Part shown: positions 47,998 through 57,478 of the stretch, piece after piece | Numbering within the stretch: the first letter of the stretch is position 1 | How the letters are laid out: every line of letters starts with the position of its first letter | Assembly: GCF_001647545.1 (NCBI RefSeq) | Contig: NZ_LSZH01000011.1 | Coordinates: forward strand, 507,240 to 571,239 | Source of the DNA: Acinetobacter sp. SFB | Lineage (GTDB): Bacteria > Pseudomonadota > Gammaproteobacteria > Pseudomonadales > Moraxellaceae | Length of the DNA: 64,000 nt | Reading direction: 5' to 3' | Program-made: the position numbers and the translations under genes | Notes under the pieces: model-generated | The model's input: the letters and a program-made list of their open reading frames with translations, nothing else | Database searches by the model: none | What the model was told of the DNA's origin: nothing

Positions 47998-48171
47998 AAA
48001 ATGATATGAAATAACCTTTTATCTATAAATATTCGTATTTCATTGCTGGGTTTGTTATGAATATAAGAGATTGAGTTACGCTGTTTTGTGGAATATTGCA
48101 AAGATCCATCTTGTATCGTTAAAACCTGCCTATACTGTTTTAAAAATCTAAATGAAAAAAATGAGTGAATT

Positions 48172-48906
48172 ATGCAAAGTAATAACCCTATTTTAACCCG
48201 GGTGGAAACCCAGAGTGATTTTAACCAAACCATGACTGTGCAAGGCGCGATTCAAAAATCTGTATTGCTGACTTTGATTGCTGCTGCGGTCGGTTTGTCT
48301 CTGTTTTTTTATAGCTTCATCACCCTAAATCTATCCCTTGCCTATGCCGGGGCAATGGTCGGTGCGATTGGTGGATTGATTCTGGCACTCGTCGCGACAT
48401 TTAAACCCAAGACAGCACCTGTATTGGCGATTCCTTATGCCTTGTTTGAAGGTGCTTTTTTAGGCGGAATTTCAGTGATCTTTCAGGTGAAATTCCCCGG
48501 CGTACCTTTACAAGCTTTACTGGCTACTTTTATTACCACTTTGGTAATGTTCGCGTTGTATCGCTTTCAGATTATTCGTGCCACAGAAAAATTTAAAGCC
48601 GTAGTGCTATCTGCATCCATTGCGATCGCAATTGTCTTTGTGGTGCAAATTGTCATGCGTCTGGCTTTTAGCTCAAGCGTTCCTTACATTTTTGAAAGCA
48701 ACTGGCTCGGGATTGGCTTTGCAGCATTTGTTGCAGTGATTGCCTCTTTAAACCTGATTCTCGATTTTGACCTGATTGAATCATCCGCTGCACAGTACGC
48801 GCCGAAAGCAATGGAATGGCTGTGTGGTATTGCCTTATTGGCGACTTTGGTCTGGATGTACTATTCATTCCTGCGTTTGCTCGGTTTATTACAGGGTGAT
48901 GATTGA
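48172..48906 (+). CDS. BAX inhibitor-1 / YccA family membrane protein
   Basis: 244 residues, seven membrane helices. The family signature FEGAFLGGISVIFQ lies near residue 93, and the acidic residues of the C-terminal pore region appear in LILDFDLIESS (near 198). Bacterial members behave as pH-dependent cation leak channels or interact with FtsH; the role here is not known. It is followed by a terminator. Confidence 0.9.
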   Translation: MQSNNPILTRVETQSDFNQTMTVQGAIQKSVLLTLIAAAVGLSLFFYSFITLNLSLAYAGAMVGAIGGLILALVATFKPKTAPVLAIPYALFEGAFLGGISVIFQVKFPGVPLQALLATFITTLVMFALYRFQIIRATEKFKAVVLSASIAIAIVFVVQIVMRLAFSSSVPYIFESNWLGIGFAAFVAVIASLNLILDFDLIESSAAQYAPKAMEWLCGIALLATLVWMYYSFLRLLGLLQGDD

Positions 48907-48934
48907 TCATCCTTAATATGAAACGAATTTAAAT

Positions 48935-48966
48935 AAAATGCTCCTACAGAATAGGGGCATTTTTTA
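48935..48966 (+). terminator. Terminator after the BI-1 family gene
   Basis: AAAATGCTCCT, 7-nt loop, AGGGGCATTTT (one G-U pair), then T. Confidence 0.85.
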
Positions 48967-49064
48967 TGATTTTTACAGAACATACTAAAAAAGGCGCATT
49001 ATGCAATTTCGCAAATGCTCCAGACTTGGCATTATGCTTGTAAATTATTTTGAGTGAGATTCAC

Positions 49065-49871
49065 ATGGCACAAGGACTATTAGCGGGTAAGCGTTTTTTA
49101 ATCGCAGGTGTTGCAAGTAAGTTATCCATTGCATTTGGTATTGCTCAAGCCTTGCACCGTGAAGGTGCAGAACTCGCATTTACCTACCCAAATGAAAAAT
49201 TAAAAAAACGTGTTGATGATTTTGCTACTCAATTTGGTTCAACTTTAGTTTTCCCTTGTGACGTGGCTGTCGATGCTGAAATTGATCAGGCTTTTATTGA
49301 CTTGGCAAAACATTGGGATGGCTTGGATGGCGTGGTTCATTCAATCGGTTTTGCACCAGCGCATACTTTAGATGGTGACTTTACCGATGTTACCGACCGT
49401 GAAGGTTTTAACATTGCCCACGACATCAGTGCATACAGTTTTGTTGCAATGGCACGTGCTGCGAAACCATTACTCAAAGTTCGCCAAGGCTGCTTGCTGA
49501 CGTTGACTTACCAAGGTTCTGAACGTGTGATGCCTAATTACAATGTAATGGGTATGGCAAAAGCATCATTGGAAGCAGGCGTGCGTTATTTAGCGTCAAG
49601 CTTGGGTAGCGAAGGTATTCGTGTGAATGCCATTTCAGCGGGTCCAATTCGTACCCTTGCGGCATCAGGCATTAAATCTTTCCGTAAAATGCTCGATTTA
49701 AATGAAAAAGTTGCGCCACTTCAACGTAATGTAACCATTGAAGATGTGGGGAATGCGGCTTTATTCCTATGCTCGCCTTGGGCAAATGGTATTACTGGCG
49801 AAATTATGTATGTTGATGCCGGCTTTAATACCGTCGGTATGAGCGCAGATTTGATGGCTGATGCTGAATAA
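49065..49871 (+). CDS. fabI: Enoyl-[acyl-carrier-protein] reductase (NADH)
   Basis: 268 residues, short-chain dehydrogenase fold, the last reductive step of each fatty-acid elongation cycle and the target of triclosan. The cofactor loop is [13 protein letters not shown]; the catalytic Tyr and Lys are in [15 protein letters not shown] (Y-x6-K). I use the ATG at 49065 ([13 protein letters not shown]); a TTG five codons earlier is in frame but less plausible. It is a single gene followed by a REP-like element and a shared terminator. Confidence 0.96.
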   Translation: MAQGLLAGKRFLIAGVASKLSIAFGIAQALHREGAELAFTYPNEKLKKRVDDFATQFGSTLVFPCDVAVDAEIDQAFIDLAKHWDGLDGVVHSIGFAPAHTLDGDFTDVTDREGFNIAHDISAYSFVAMARAAKPLLKVRQGCLLTLTYQGSERVMPNYNVMGMAKASLEAGVRYLASSLGSEGIRVNAISAGPIRTLAASGIKSFRKMLDLNEKVAPLQRNVTIEDVGNAALFLCSPWANGITGEIMYVDAGFNTVGMSADLMADAE

Positions 49872-49884
49872 AAAATGCATTAGG

Positions 49885-49966
49885 TTCTCTCTCCCTATGT
49901 GGGAGAGGGCTAGGGTGAGGGATTGCTTCCCCCCTCATCCCGACCTTCTCCCAAAGGGAGAAGGGG
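49885..49966. repeat. REP-like composite palindrome
   Basis: Two small hairpins (CTCTCCC/GGGAGAG and CCTTCTCCC/GGGAGAAGG) flank an inner inverted pair (AGGGTGAGGG / CCCTCATCCC). This is the form of GC-rich extragenic palindromes seen in many proteobacteria. It stands out in GC from its surroundings. Confidence 0.8.
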
Positions 49967-49978
49967 AAATATGGCATT

Positions 49979-50006
49979 AAAAAAGACCGCATAGGCGGTC
50001 TTTTTT
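49979..50006. terminator. Bidirectional terminator between fabI and secB
   Basis: AAAAAGACCGC, loop ATAG, GCGGTCTTTTTT. Confidence 0.92.
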
Positions 50007-50025
50007 ATTAGGCAGGCTTATATGA

Positions 50026-50478
50026 TTAAGCTTGACCTTCAGCAGCAACTTGAGCACGTTGCATATTCGCTTCGAATTCAGCATCGAAGTTAATTGGAGT
50101 AAGCAACAATTGCGGGAAGCTTCCTTTCGTTACCATGTCATTTACAGCTTCACGTAAGAATGGGAACAAAATATTTGGGCAATATGCACCCAAAATATAA
50201 GGAAGACGTTCTTCTTCAACGCTATCAATCAAGAAAATCCCGGATTGGGTTACGTCAACGATGAATGCTGTTTCACCTGCATTATTCGCTTGAACAACCA
50301 CTTGTAATGCAACTTCATAATGGGTCGCATCAATTTTTTCTGCCGAAGAAGACAAATTGATATTTAATTCAGGCTGCCATTCTTTGGTAAATACTTGCGC
50401 GCCAGGGACTTCAAAAGAAATATCTTTAGTATAAATGCGTTCAAGTGCTAATTGCGGTTGAGCTTGTTGTTCACTCAT
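50026..50478 (-). CDS. secB: Protein-export chaperone SecB
   Basis: 150 residues. SecB keeps preproteins unfolded and delivers them to SecA. Recognisable segments are [36 protein letters not shown], and [17 protein letters not shown], with [14 protein letters not shown] near the end. The gene order rhodanese-grxC-secB matches yibN-grxC-secB of E. coli. Confidence 0.97.
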   Translation of the reverse strand: MSEQQAQPQLALERIYTKDISFEVPGAQVFTKEWQPELNINLSSSAEKIDATHYEVALQVVVQANNAGETAFIVDVTQSGIFLIDSVEEERLPYILGAYCPNILFPFLREAVNDMVTKGSFPQLLLTPINFDAEFEANMQRAQVAAEGQA

Positions 50479-50516
50479 TTTTTAATCCTTAATATGAGGG
50501 TGACTTAATAAAAGTG

Positions 50517-50771
50517 TTAAGCCAATAATTCGTTGAGTTTTCCTTCACGCTCTAAAGCATAAAGTTGATCAAAACCACCGATAAATTGGTCGTTAATAAA
50601 AATTTGTGGAACAGTACGGTGATTGGTACGTTGCATCAATTCCATACGTACTTCAGGCGCTTCTTTAGATAAATTAATTTCTTTATATGCAACGCCTTTA
50701 CGCTCAAGAAGTTGTTTTGCGCGAACGCAGTAAGGGCATACAGTTGTTGAATAAATTACTACTTCAGCCAT
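50517..50771 (-). CDS. grxC: Glutaredoxin 3
   Basis: 84 residues. A dithiol glutaredoxin with active site CPYC (TTVCPYCVRAKQLLERKG), the TVPQIF cis-proline loop and GGFDQLYAL glutathione-binding end. It reduces disulfides and mixed disulfides using glutathione. Downstream of the rhodanese gene by 21 bp. Confidence 0.97.
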   Translation of the reverse strand: MAEVVIYSTTVCPYCVRAKQLLERKGVAYKEINLSKEAPEVRMELMQRTNHRTVPQIFINDQFIGGFDQLYALEREGKLNELLA

Positions 50772-50792
50772 TAAGATATCTCCTTAAGCGAA

Positions 50793-51200
50793 TTATTTAC
50801 TTTTAATGAGCGGTAAGCCTTGGACTTTCCAATTATTCACACCGCCATCTAAACGGTAGCTATCAGCATGACCGACCTGTTGCAGAGCTGTACCTGCGAT
50901 TTGACCGAGGTTACAAATAAACACCAGTGGACGCTCCGAAGATTTTAACTCTTCAAGATGGCTTGTAATTTGGCTATACGGAATATTACGGCTACCGCTG
51001 ATATGGCCTTCACGAAAGTCTTTCGCATCGCGTAAATCAATCAGCAGAGCATTTTTAGCTTTGACTAAGATACCCAAAGACTGTGGTGAAATCTTACGAC
51101 CATTGCGTTGTCCTTCTAAAACGAAGAACAAAACGATGAGAACCCCAAGTGTTCCAAACAAGAAAGGGTGATTCCCCATAAATTCCAACCAACGTTCCAC
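50793..51200 (-). CDS. Membrane-anchored rhodanese-like protein (YibN type)
   Basis: 135 residues: one N-terminal membrane span (PFLFGTLGVLIVLFFVL) and a rhodanese domain with DLRDAKDFREGHISGSRNIP and the catalytic Cys in LVFICNLGQIAG. It corresponds to YibN by layout and by position before grxC-secB. The sulfur acceptor is unknown. Confidence 0.92.
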   Translation of the reverse strand: MERWLEFMGNHPFLFGTLGVLIVLFFVLEGQRNGRKISPQSLGILVKAKNALLIDLRDAKDFREGHISGSRNIPYSQITSHLEELKSSERPLVFICNLGQIAGTALQQVGHADSYRLDGGVNNWKVQGLPLIKSK

Positions 51201-51293
51201 AAGTCACCTAAATACAATTTTAAATTGCGTAGAGTATAGCTCATAAATATGGCGATCAAAATCGCCGCTTCAAGGGCTAAGGGTTAAGAAAAA

Positions 51294-52352
51294 CTAATTT
51301 TTTTGCTGTGCTTCAGCAATTTCATCGCCTAAACGTAAATAACTGTCTAAACGACGCTGTAAAATTTCACCATTCGCAGCTGCCTGACGCAACGCACATT
51401 GTTTTTCATGCTTATGGGTACAGTTACGGAACTGGCAATGTCCCAGCAGATTTTCTATTTCAGGAAAACCTCGCTGAACTTTGTCTGGGTTCAAATGCCA
51501 TAAACCAAATTCGCGAATTCCGGGGGAGTCAATCAGTGCGGCACCTTCACCGAACGCAATTAAACGCGTAGAGGTGGTGGTGTGCTGACCCAGTGCAGAG
51601 TTTTCGGAAATGATATTGGTCTTTTGCGCAGCATTGGGAACCATGGCATTAATCAGCGAGCTTTTTCCGACACCAGACTGTCCCACAAAGGCAACAGTTT
51701 CACCCGCTAAACGATGGGCCAATTCCGATAAATCACCATCAGATTGAGTTTGCATTACTTCATAACCTAATGCTTGATACTCTTTCATCAAGTTTAAAAT
51801 CGGATCATTTTCTTTAATTAAATCAGCTTTGTTCAACACCAAAAGTGCAGGAATTTCTGCATCGGCACACGCCACGATATAACGGTCAATCAGGCTGGGT
51901 GCAACTTCGGGGAAGGATGCAAACACAATCACAATTAAACTGACATTGGCTGCGACCGGTTTAACTTTATGGTAACGGTCAGGACGGGTTAGCAGCGATT
52001 GACGTGGATGAATCGCAGTAATAATCCCTAGTCCGGTATTCGGGTCAGCCTGCCATTTAACCCGGTCACCGGTGACCAGTGCTTCTAAATTGGTCCGGGT
52101 ATGACAGCGCCAGACACTGCCGAGTTCAATCGGCTTCCAGAACGGATCTGGCTCACCTGCAGGTACTTCAGGTTTGATCGGATGCTCATCAGGCGTTGAT
52201 AGGGCTTGAACCTCAAGTTGACGACCATAGTGCTGTACCACCAAGCCTTCTAAATCACTTGAAGTGTCGAGTTCTTCTTGACGTGTTTGCTGTTGTTTCT
52301 GAATGCGACGTTGCTGCTGTTCAGTTAAACGACGTTTACGAATTAAAGCCAT
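51294..52352 (-). CDS. rsgA: Ribosome small-subunit-dependent GTPase A
   Basis: 352 residues, circularly permuted GTPase acting late in 30S maturation. An N-terminal OB domain is followed by the G4 motif VLNKADLI before the P-loop GQSGVGKSSLIN, then DSPGIREFG. The C-terminal zinc-binding region is GHCQFRNCTHKHEKQCALRQ. The N-terminus is very basic and Gln-rich (KRRLTEQQQRRIQKQQQTR). It is divergent from orn, as in E. coli. Confidence 0.96.
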   Translation of the reverse strand: MALIRKRRLTEQQQRRIQKQQQTRQEELDTSSDLEGLVVQHYGRQLEVQALSTPDEHPIKPEVPAGEPDPFWKPIELGSVWRCHTRTNLEALVTGDRVKWQADPNTGLGIITAIHPRQSLLTRPDRYHKVKPVAANVSLIVIVFASFPEVAPSLIDRYIVACADAEIPALLVLNKADLIKENDPILNLMKEYQALGYEVMQTQSDGDLSELAHRLAGETVAFVGQSGVGKSSLINAMVPNAAQKTNIISENSALGQHTTTSTRLIAFGEGAALIDSPGIREFGLWHLNPDKVQRGFPEIENLLGHCQFRNCTHKHEKQCALRQAAANGEILQRRLDSYLRLGDEIAEAQQKN

Positions 52353-52478
52353 TCATATCCTAAAAAAACCATGAACTAAGAGATGTCAAAAATAGCATGA
52401 AGCGGGGTACGAGTTACAGCATCGACGCAATAAATTTGCTACTATAGCGGTTTTTAAGCCTAATAAGATTGCACATTT

Positions 52479-53030
52479 ATGAGCAGCACTCCTGATACCC
52501 GCCTCATTTGGATTGACCTTGAAATGACAGGTCTCGATACTGATAACGACCAAATTATTGAAGTTGCAACTATTGTGACGGATGATAACCTCAATATTTT
52601 GGCGGAAGGCCCTGTGCTTGCTGTTCACCAGTCAGATCGCGTGCTCAATGCGATGGATGAGTGGAATACCCGTCAACATGGACAATCAGGTCTGATTGAA
52701 CGTGTACGCCGTAGTAAACTCACGGCGCAAGATGCGGAACAACAAACCTTAGAGTTCCTGAAAAAATGGGTGACACCAAAATCATCCCCGATGTGTGGTA
52801 ATTCTATTTGCCAAGACCGCCGTTTTTTGCACCGTTTAATGCCGGAAATGGAACAATTTTTCCATTACCGTAATTTGGACGTGTCTTCAGTGAAAGAGTT
52901 GGCAAAACGCTGGCGCCCAGAAATCATGAGCGGCTTGAAAAAGAATGCCTCGCATTTAGCCATGGATGATATTCGTGATTCGATTGTTGAACTCAAATAT
53001 TATCGTCAGTATTTCTTTATTACCAATTAA
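52479..53030 (+). CDS. orn: Oligoribonuclease
   Basis: 183 residues, DEDDh exonuclease degrading RNA dinucleotides and, in many bacteria, the pGpG formed from cyclic di-GMP. Motifs: [31 protein letters not shown] and [14 protein letters not shown]. It may therefore finish the breakdown begun by the EAL protein at 41.4 kb. It ends at a strong terminator. Confidence 0.97.
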   Translation: MSSTPDTRLIWIDLEMTGLDTDNDQIIEVATIVTDDNLNILAEGPVLAVHQSDRVLNAMDEWNTRQHGQSGLIERVRRSKLTAQDAEQQTLEFLKKWVTPKSSPMCGNSICQDRRFLHRLMPEMEQFFHYRNLDVSSVKELAKRWRPEIMSGLKKNASHLAMDDIRDSIVELKYYRQYFFITN

Positions 53031-53040
53031 GTAAAAATTG

Positions 53041-53069
53041 AAAAAAAGAGGCGAAAGCCTCTTTTTTTA
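53041..53069 (+). terminator. Terminator after orn
   Basis: AAAAAAAGAGGC, loop GAAA, GCCTCTTTTTTT. Confidence 0.93.
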
Positions 53070-53208
53070 TAACTAAAAAATGCTTTCTCAATTGTATGAA
53101 CATTTTTTATATTTATTTCATCCATTAGAAAATGCTGACGATATAGATTATCGAAAATAGCCAGAATTTGATAAAATGCGCCGGTGTTTTTTAGATACCC
53201 GATGACGA

Positions 53209-53994
53209 ATGACTGATCTTCCTGAAGATGATGAATATGAGCGCCGCTTTGCAGGTGTGGAAAAAATTTATGGAGATGAAGCTTTCCGTCAGTATGAGCA
53301 CAGCCATGTGATGGTAATCGGGATTGGCGGTGTCGGTTCGTGGGCGGTTGAAGCTTTGGCACGTACCGGTATTGCTGAGCTGACGATCATTGATATGGAT
53401 GTGGTTGCTGCATCCAATATTAATCGTCAGTTGCCTGCCATGAGTTCGACCTTGGGGCGTGAAAAAATTGAGGTGATGGCAGAGCGTTGTTATTCGATTA
53501 ACCCACGGATTAAAATTAATCTGGTGGATGACTATTTAACACCTGACAATATCAAACAACTTTTAGAAAACAAACCTGATGTGGTTCTAGACTGCATTGA
53601 TGATGTCAAAGCCAAATTGGCCTTAATTCTGCATTGCAGATTCAATAAAATTCCTTTAATTGTGTCTGGCGGGGCAGGCGGTAAGCTTGATCCTTTAAAA
53701 ATTCGTGTTGCAGATTTGTCTAAAACTGAACAAGATCCGATGTTAGCCAAGTTACGTACTCAGTTACGCGCCAAAGGGATTGGTAAAAAGCCCAAAGAGA
53801 AATTTGGTATTACCTGCGTGTATTCGATTGATAATTCCTTATCAAACGCAGATGTGTGTCCAAGTGCCGGCTTGCGTTGCGGCGGTTATGGGTCGGCAGT
53901 CGTAGTTACTTCTAGCTTTGCCATGGTTGCAGTTTCAGAAGTTTTGAAGAAGCTGACGGTTAAGAAAGTGAAAATGGAAGTATCCAAATCGTGA
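53209..53994 (+). CDS. tcdA: tRNA threonylcarbamoyladenosine dehydratase
   Basis: 261 residues, E1-like (ThiF/MoeB) fold. TcdA cyclises t6A37 of tRNAs to ct6A using ATP. Motifs: YEHSHVMVIGIGGVGSWAVE (ATP-binding Gly loop), ASNINRQLPA, DVVLDCIDDVKAK, and a C-terminal Cys-containing segment (ADVCPSAGLRCGGYGS). CsdA/CsdE partners are not in this window. No downstream partner is close. Confidence 0.94.
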   Translation: MTDLPEDDEYERRFAGVEKIYGDEAFRQYEHSHVMVIGIGGVGSWAVEALARTGIAELTIIDMDVVAASNINRQLPAMSSTLGREKIEVMAERCYSINPRIKINLVDDYLTPDNIKQLLENKPDVVLDCIDDVKAKLALILHCRFNKIPLIVSGGAGGKLDPLKIRVADLSKTEQDPMLAKLRTQLRAKGIGKKPKEKFGITCVYSIDNSLSNADVCPSAGLRCGGYGSAVVVTSSFAMVAVSEVLKKLTVKKVKMEVSKS

Positions 53995-54520
53995 TGTAAA
54001 CCCGCGTCTGTTGATCTTTGAGCTGAGCATTGAATACATTTGGACACTCCTCTTAAATTTCTGCAGACCTTCTTGCTATACACAAAAATTAAAATAATTT
54101 AACAGGATACATTTAACTTGGTTGAAAATGCCCCAGACATTTTCAACGCTGCTCAAACCTATAACTATTTCATCTTTAAGACATAGATAGCTTTAGCATT
54201 GATTTTCTATTCAAGTTTTAGATTTTAAATAGATAAATATCTATATTAACTTAATCATTCAGCCTAGTCTTTTACACCTATTCAGCGAGTTTTCTACTGT
54301 GTTAAAACTCTAAACATACAGTCGATTTTTCAACTCTCTTGCTTAGCACATTCTTTTTCGTTGTTTCTTATGATCTTTAAGTCAATCTTTTATTATTCAA
54401 ATGTATAAGTTGAGTAAGGTGGCATATTCAAAGTGAAAAATATCACTAATCTAGAAAACAGTTGAAGATATAAAATTAAATAATTTCTTATTTCTAAAGT
54501 TTAGCTTCAGGAGAAAAGTC
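53995..54520. other. Gap between tcdA and the PNPOx-like gene
   Basis: 526 bp, AT-rich, with no ORF of note. It holds a perfect 10-bp inverted repeat at 54121-54147 and, just before 54521, the ribosome-binding site CAGGAG. I found no recognisable RNA gene. Confidence 0.5.
54121..54147. repeat. 10-bp perfect inverted repeat
   Basis: GTTGAAAATG, 7-nt spacer, CATTTTCAAC. No T-run follows on either side, so it is not an ordinary terminator. Confidence 0.75.
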
Positions 54521-55030
54521 ATGACCGATCATCATAATCGCGAAAAATTATGGGAACTGATCAAGGAAGTACGCTATGCAATGATCAGTCACACCACTGA
54601 AACGCAAGAATTACATTCACAACCCATGACCATGCTGAATTCTGACAAGACTGAAAAGATCAGTGAAGGTCATAATCTTTATTTTATCTTGAAGGACACC
54701 AATGATCTGGTCAGTGCTGTGAATTCTGGGCGTAATCAGATTGGACTGTCTTTTACCAAACCGACTGACGGTATTTATGTCTCGATCAGTGCCCATGCAC
54801 ATCTCAGCACCGATCCAGCCTTGATTGATCTGCTCTGGAACCCTTGGGCTGAGAACTGGTTTACAGGTAAGGATGACCCAAGTGTGCGCGTATTGGTTGC
54901 TGAAGGTGTCAGCGCAGAATACTGGAACGTGACTGACAATAAAGTAACTCAGCTATTTAAATTAATTAAAGGCAGTGTGACCGGCCATGCGGGTGAAGTA
55001 GATTCGGATCACAAAAAACTCGATTTATAA
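54521..55030 (+). CDS. Pyridoxamine-phosphate-oxidase-like (general stress protein 26) protein
   Basis: 169 residues of the split-barrel flavin-binding fold (Pyrid_ox_like, PF16242). Typical segments are the opening LWELIKEVRYAMISH, LHSQPMTML, LYFILKDTNDLVSAV, and LLWNPWAENWFTGKDDPSV. Members bind FMN or F420-type cofactors and are often stress-induced; the substrate is unknown. GGAG precedes the ATG. A terminator follows. Confidence 0.88.
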   Translation: MTDHHNREKLWELIKEVRYAMISHTTETQELHSQPMTMLNSDKTEKISEGHNLYFILKDTNDLVSAVNSGRNQIGLSFTKPTDGIYVSISAHAHLSTDPALIDLLWNPWAENWFTGKDDPSVRVLVAEGVSAEYWNVTDNKVTQLFKLIKGSVTGHAGEVDSDHKKLDL

Positions 55031-55084
55031 TCTGTCCGTATTTCGGGTCGAAAAATATAGCTTAAGCGTTTTAGGCTAAGTATG

Positions 55085-55128
55085 AAGAACACGTATAGAG
55101 TAGAGCAAAATACGTGTTCTTTTTTTTC
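55085..55128 (+). terminator. Terminator after the PNPOx-like gene
   Basis: AAGAACACGTA, 15-nt loop, TACGTGTTCTT, then T. Confidence 0.88.
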
Positions 55129-55165
55129 TATTAAGTAAAATGATTTTTTTAGTATCTTTAAAAAA

Positions 55166-56209
55166 TTAGAGCCCAAAATAATAAGCCAAGAGACAAATCA
55201 CAATAGTTAACAAAATCAGTTTAATTACACCCGATGCGCCGACCTTATGATGCGTAGGGGCTGTATGGGTTTTTAAATGGGGTGAAGTAAAGGGTATGGT
55301 GGGAGCAGCATCTAAAGGATTGGCAATTTCTACTTTGCTCAGTTTTGCAGACTGATAATGATTGGCGACTTTAACAATAAATTTTGTCATCAAATCATCC
55401 AGTTTTTGCGAAAAGTGACGCAGATTCAGCTGTTCTTCAGGTGTCAGTTCACTGCCATCAGCATGATAGGGGTGCTGCTGTTGGTGTTTAATATAGGTCG
55501 ATAGTGCGTCTAAACGATGTAATGTCTTGTGAGCATAATCCGCCTGATATTCACTTGGAAGCAAAGGTAAATATTTACTTTCCAACAGAGGCGTGCCATC
55601 AGCATTTTCAGTGTCAGCTTGAGTGAGACCGTAATAAGGAAAATCCCGGTTTGCCGGTTCACTCATGCCTTGGGCAAATTTGCTATCAAACAGTTCGTTA
55701 TCGGTATAAGCCTGAATATCATCCCAATTCGGTTGTTGTAAATCGGCATCTAGACGTTTTGCAAGTTTGGGATTGAGCTCGAAACGCCAGAATGTTTCCT
55801 GACGGCATTGTTCCTGTTGCGGTTTAGGCGCTTCATAGTCATTGTCAGCGCTATACCATTCGGGTAGTTCTTTACCAAAAATCCATGCGGTCTTTTTATG
55901 ATGTTCATGGCTGACAATAAAATGTGGAATCGGTAGTAGTTCTACATTCGCATTTGGGTTTTTTTCGTCCACCAAAAGACTTGAGCTATGTAGGCTAATA
56001 CGGTGACAACCTTGTTTTTTCAGACCTTCAAGCCAAATTTGAAAATGTTGCGCAAGTAAATGTTGTGACATGAGATCACGGAAACGCAAGTTATGCTGGT
56101 TAAAAATGGAATGCTGTACCCAATAATTAAAGCTTAAATTCTGGCTGAGATATTCATTACCATAGCTGACCAAGGTCAATTGTTGTTTCCAGATTGGATC
56201 GAGTGCCAT
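55166..56209 (-). CDS. Tail-anchored protein of unknown function
   Basis: 347 residues, mostly hydrophilic and His/Gln-rich, with a single membrane span at the very C-terminus (VIKLILLTIVICLLAYYFGL). There is no signal peptide, so the bulk is probably cytoplasmic and tail-anchored. I recognise no catalytic motif. It is divergent from pheS and has its own upstream region of about 150 bp shared with it. Confidence 0.7.
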   Translation of the reverse strand: MALDPIWKQQLTLVSYGNEYLSQNLSFNYWVQHSIFNQHNLRFRDLMSQHLLAQHFQIWLEGLKKQGCHRISLHSSSLLVDEKNPNANVELLPIPHFIVSHEHHKKTAWIFGKELPEWYSADNDYEAPKPQQEQCRQETFWRFELNPKLAKRLDADLQQPNWDDIQAYTDNELFDSKFAQGMSEPANRDFPYYGLTQADTENADGTPLLESKYLPLLPSEYQADYAHKTLHRLDALSTYIKHQQQHPYHADGSELTPEEQLNLRHFSQKLDDLMTKFIVKVANHYQSAKLSKVEIANPLDAAPTIPFTSPHLKTHTAPTHHKVGASGVIKLILLTIVICLLAYYFGL

Positions 56210-56345
56210 TTTTTATTGATCTCACGAATAATGCCTTTATCTTATACTTTTTATAAATCTGGATGCCAATCTAATTTTCCTCTCTACAGAACTTCATCAA
56301 TACGTTCAAAAACTGTTAGAATATGGGGTTTTATTATATTTTTAA

Positions 56346-57347
<1,002 letters not shown>

Positions 57348-57357
57348 ACGAATTTAT

Positions 57358-57440
57358 TAACCTCTCCCTGACCTCTCCTAAAAGAAGAGGGGGTTTTCAA
57401 TATGAAACAGGGGAATCTCTTTGAAAAATAGAGAGTTAGA
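57358..57440. repeat. Degenerate REP-like sequence between pheS and pheT
   Basis: CCTCTCCCTGACCTCTCC, AAGAGGGGG and GAGAGTTAGAGGGG recall the element at 49885-49966 but with imperfect pairing. It fills most of the unusually long pheS-pheT gap (131 bp). Confidence 0.55.
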
Positions 57441-57478
57441 GGGGATTCAAAAAATTAGATTTATAGGTTTTTATAGAA

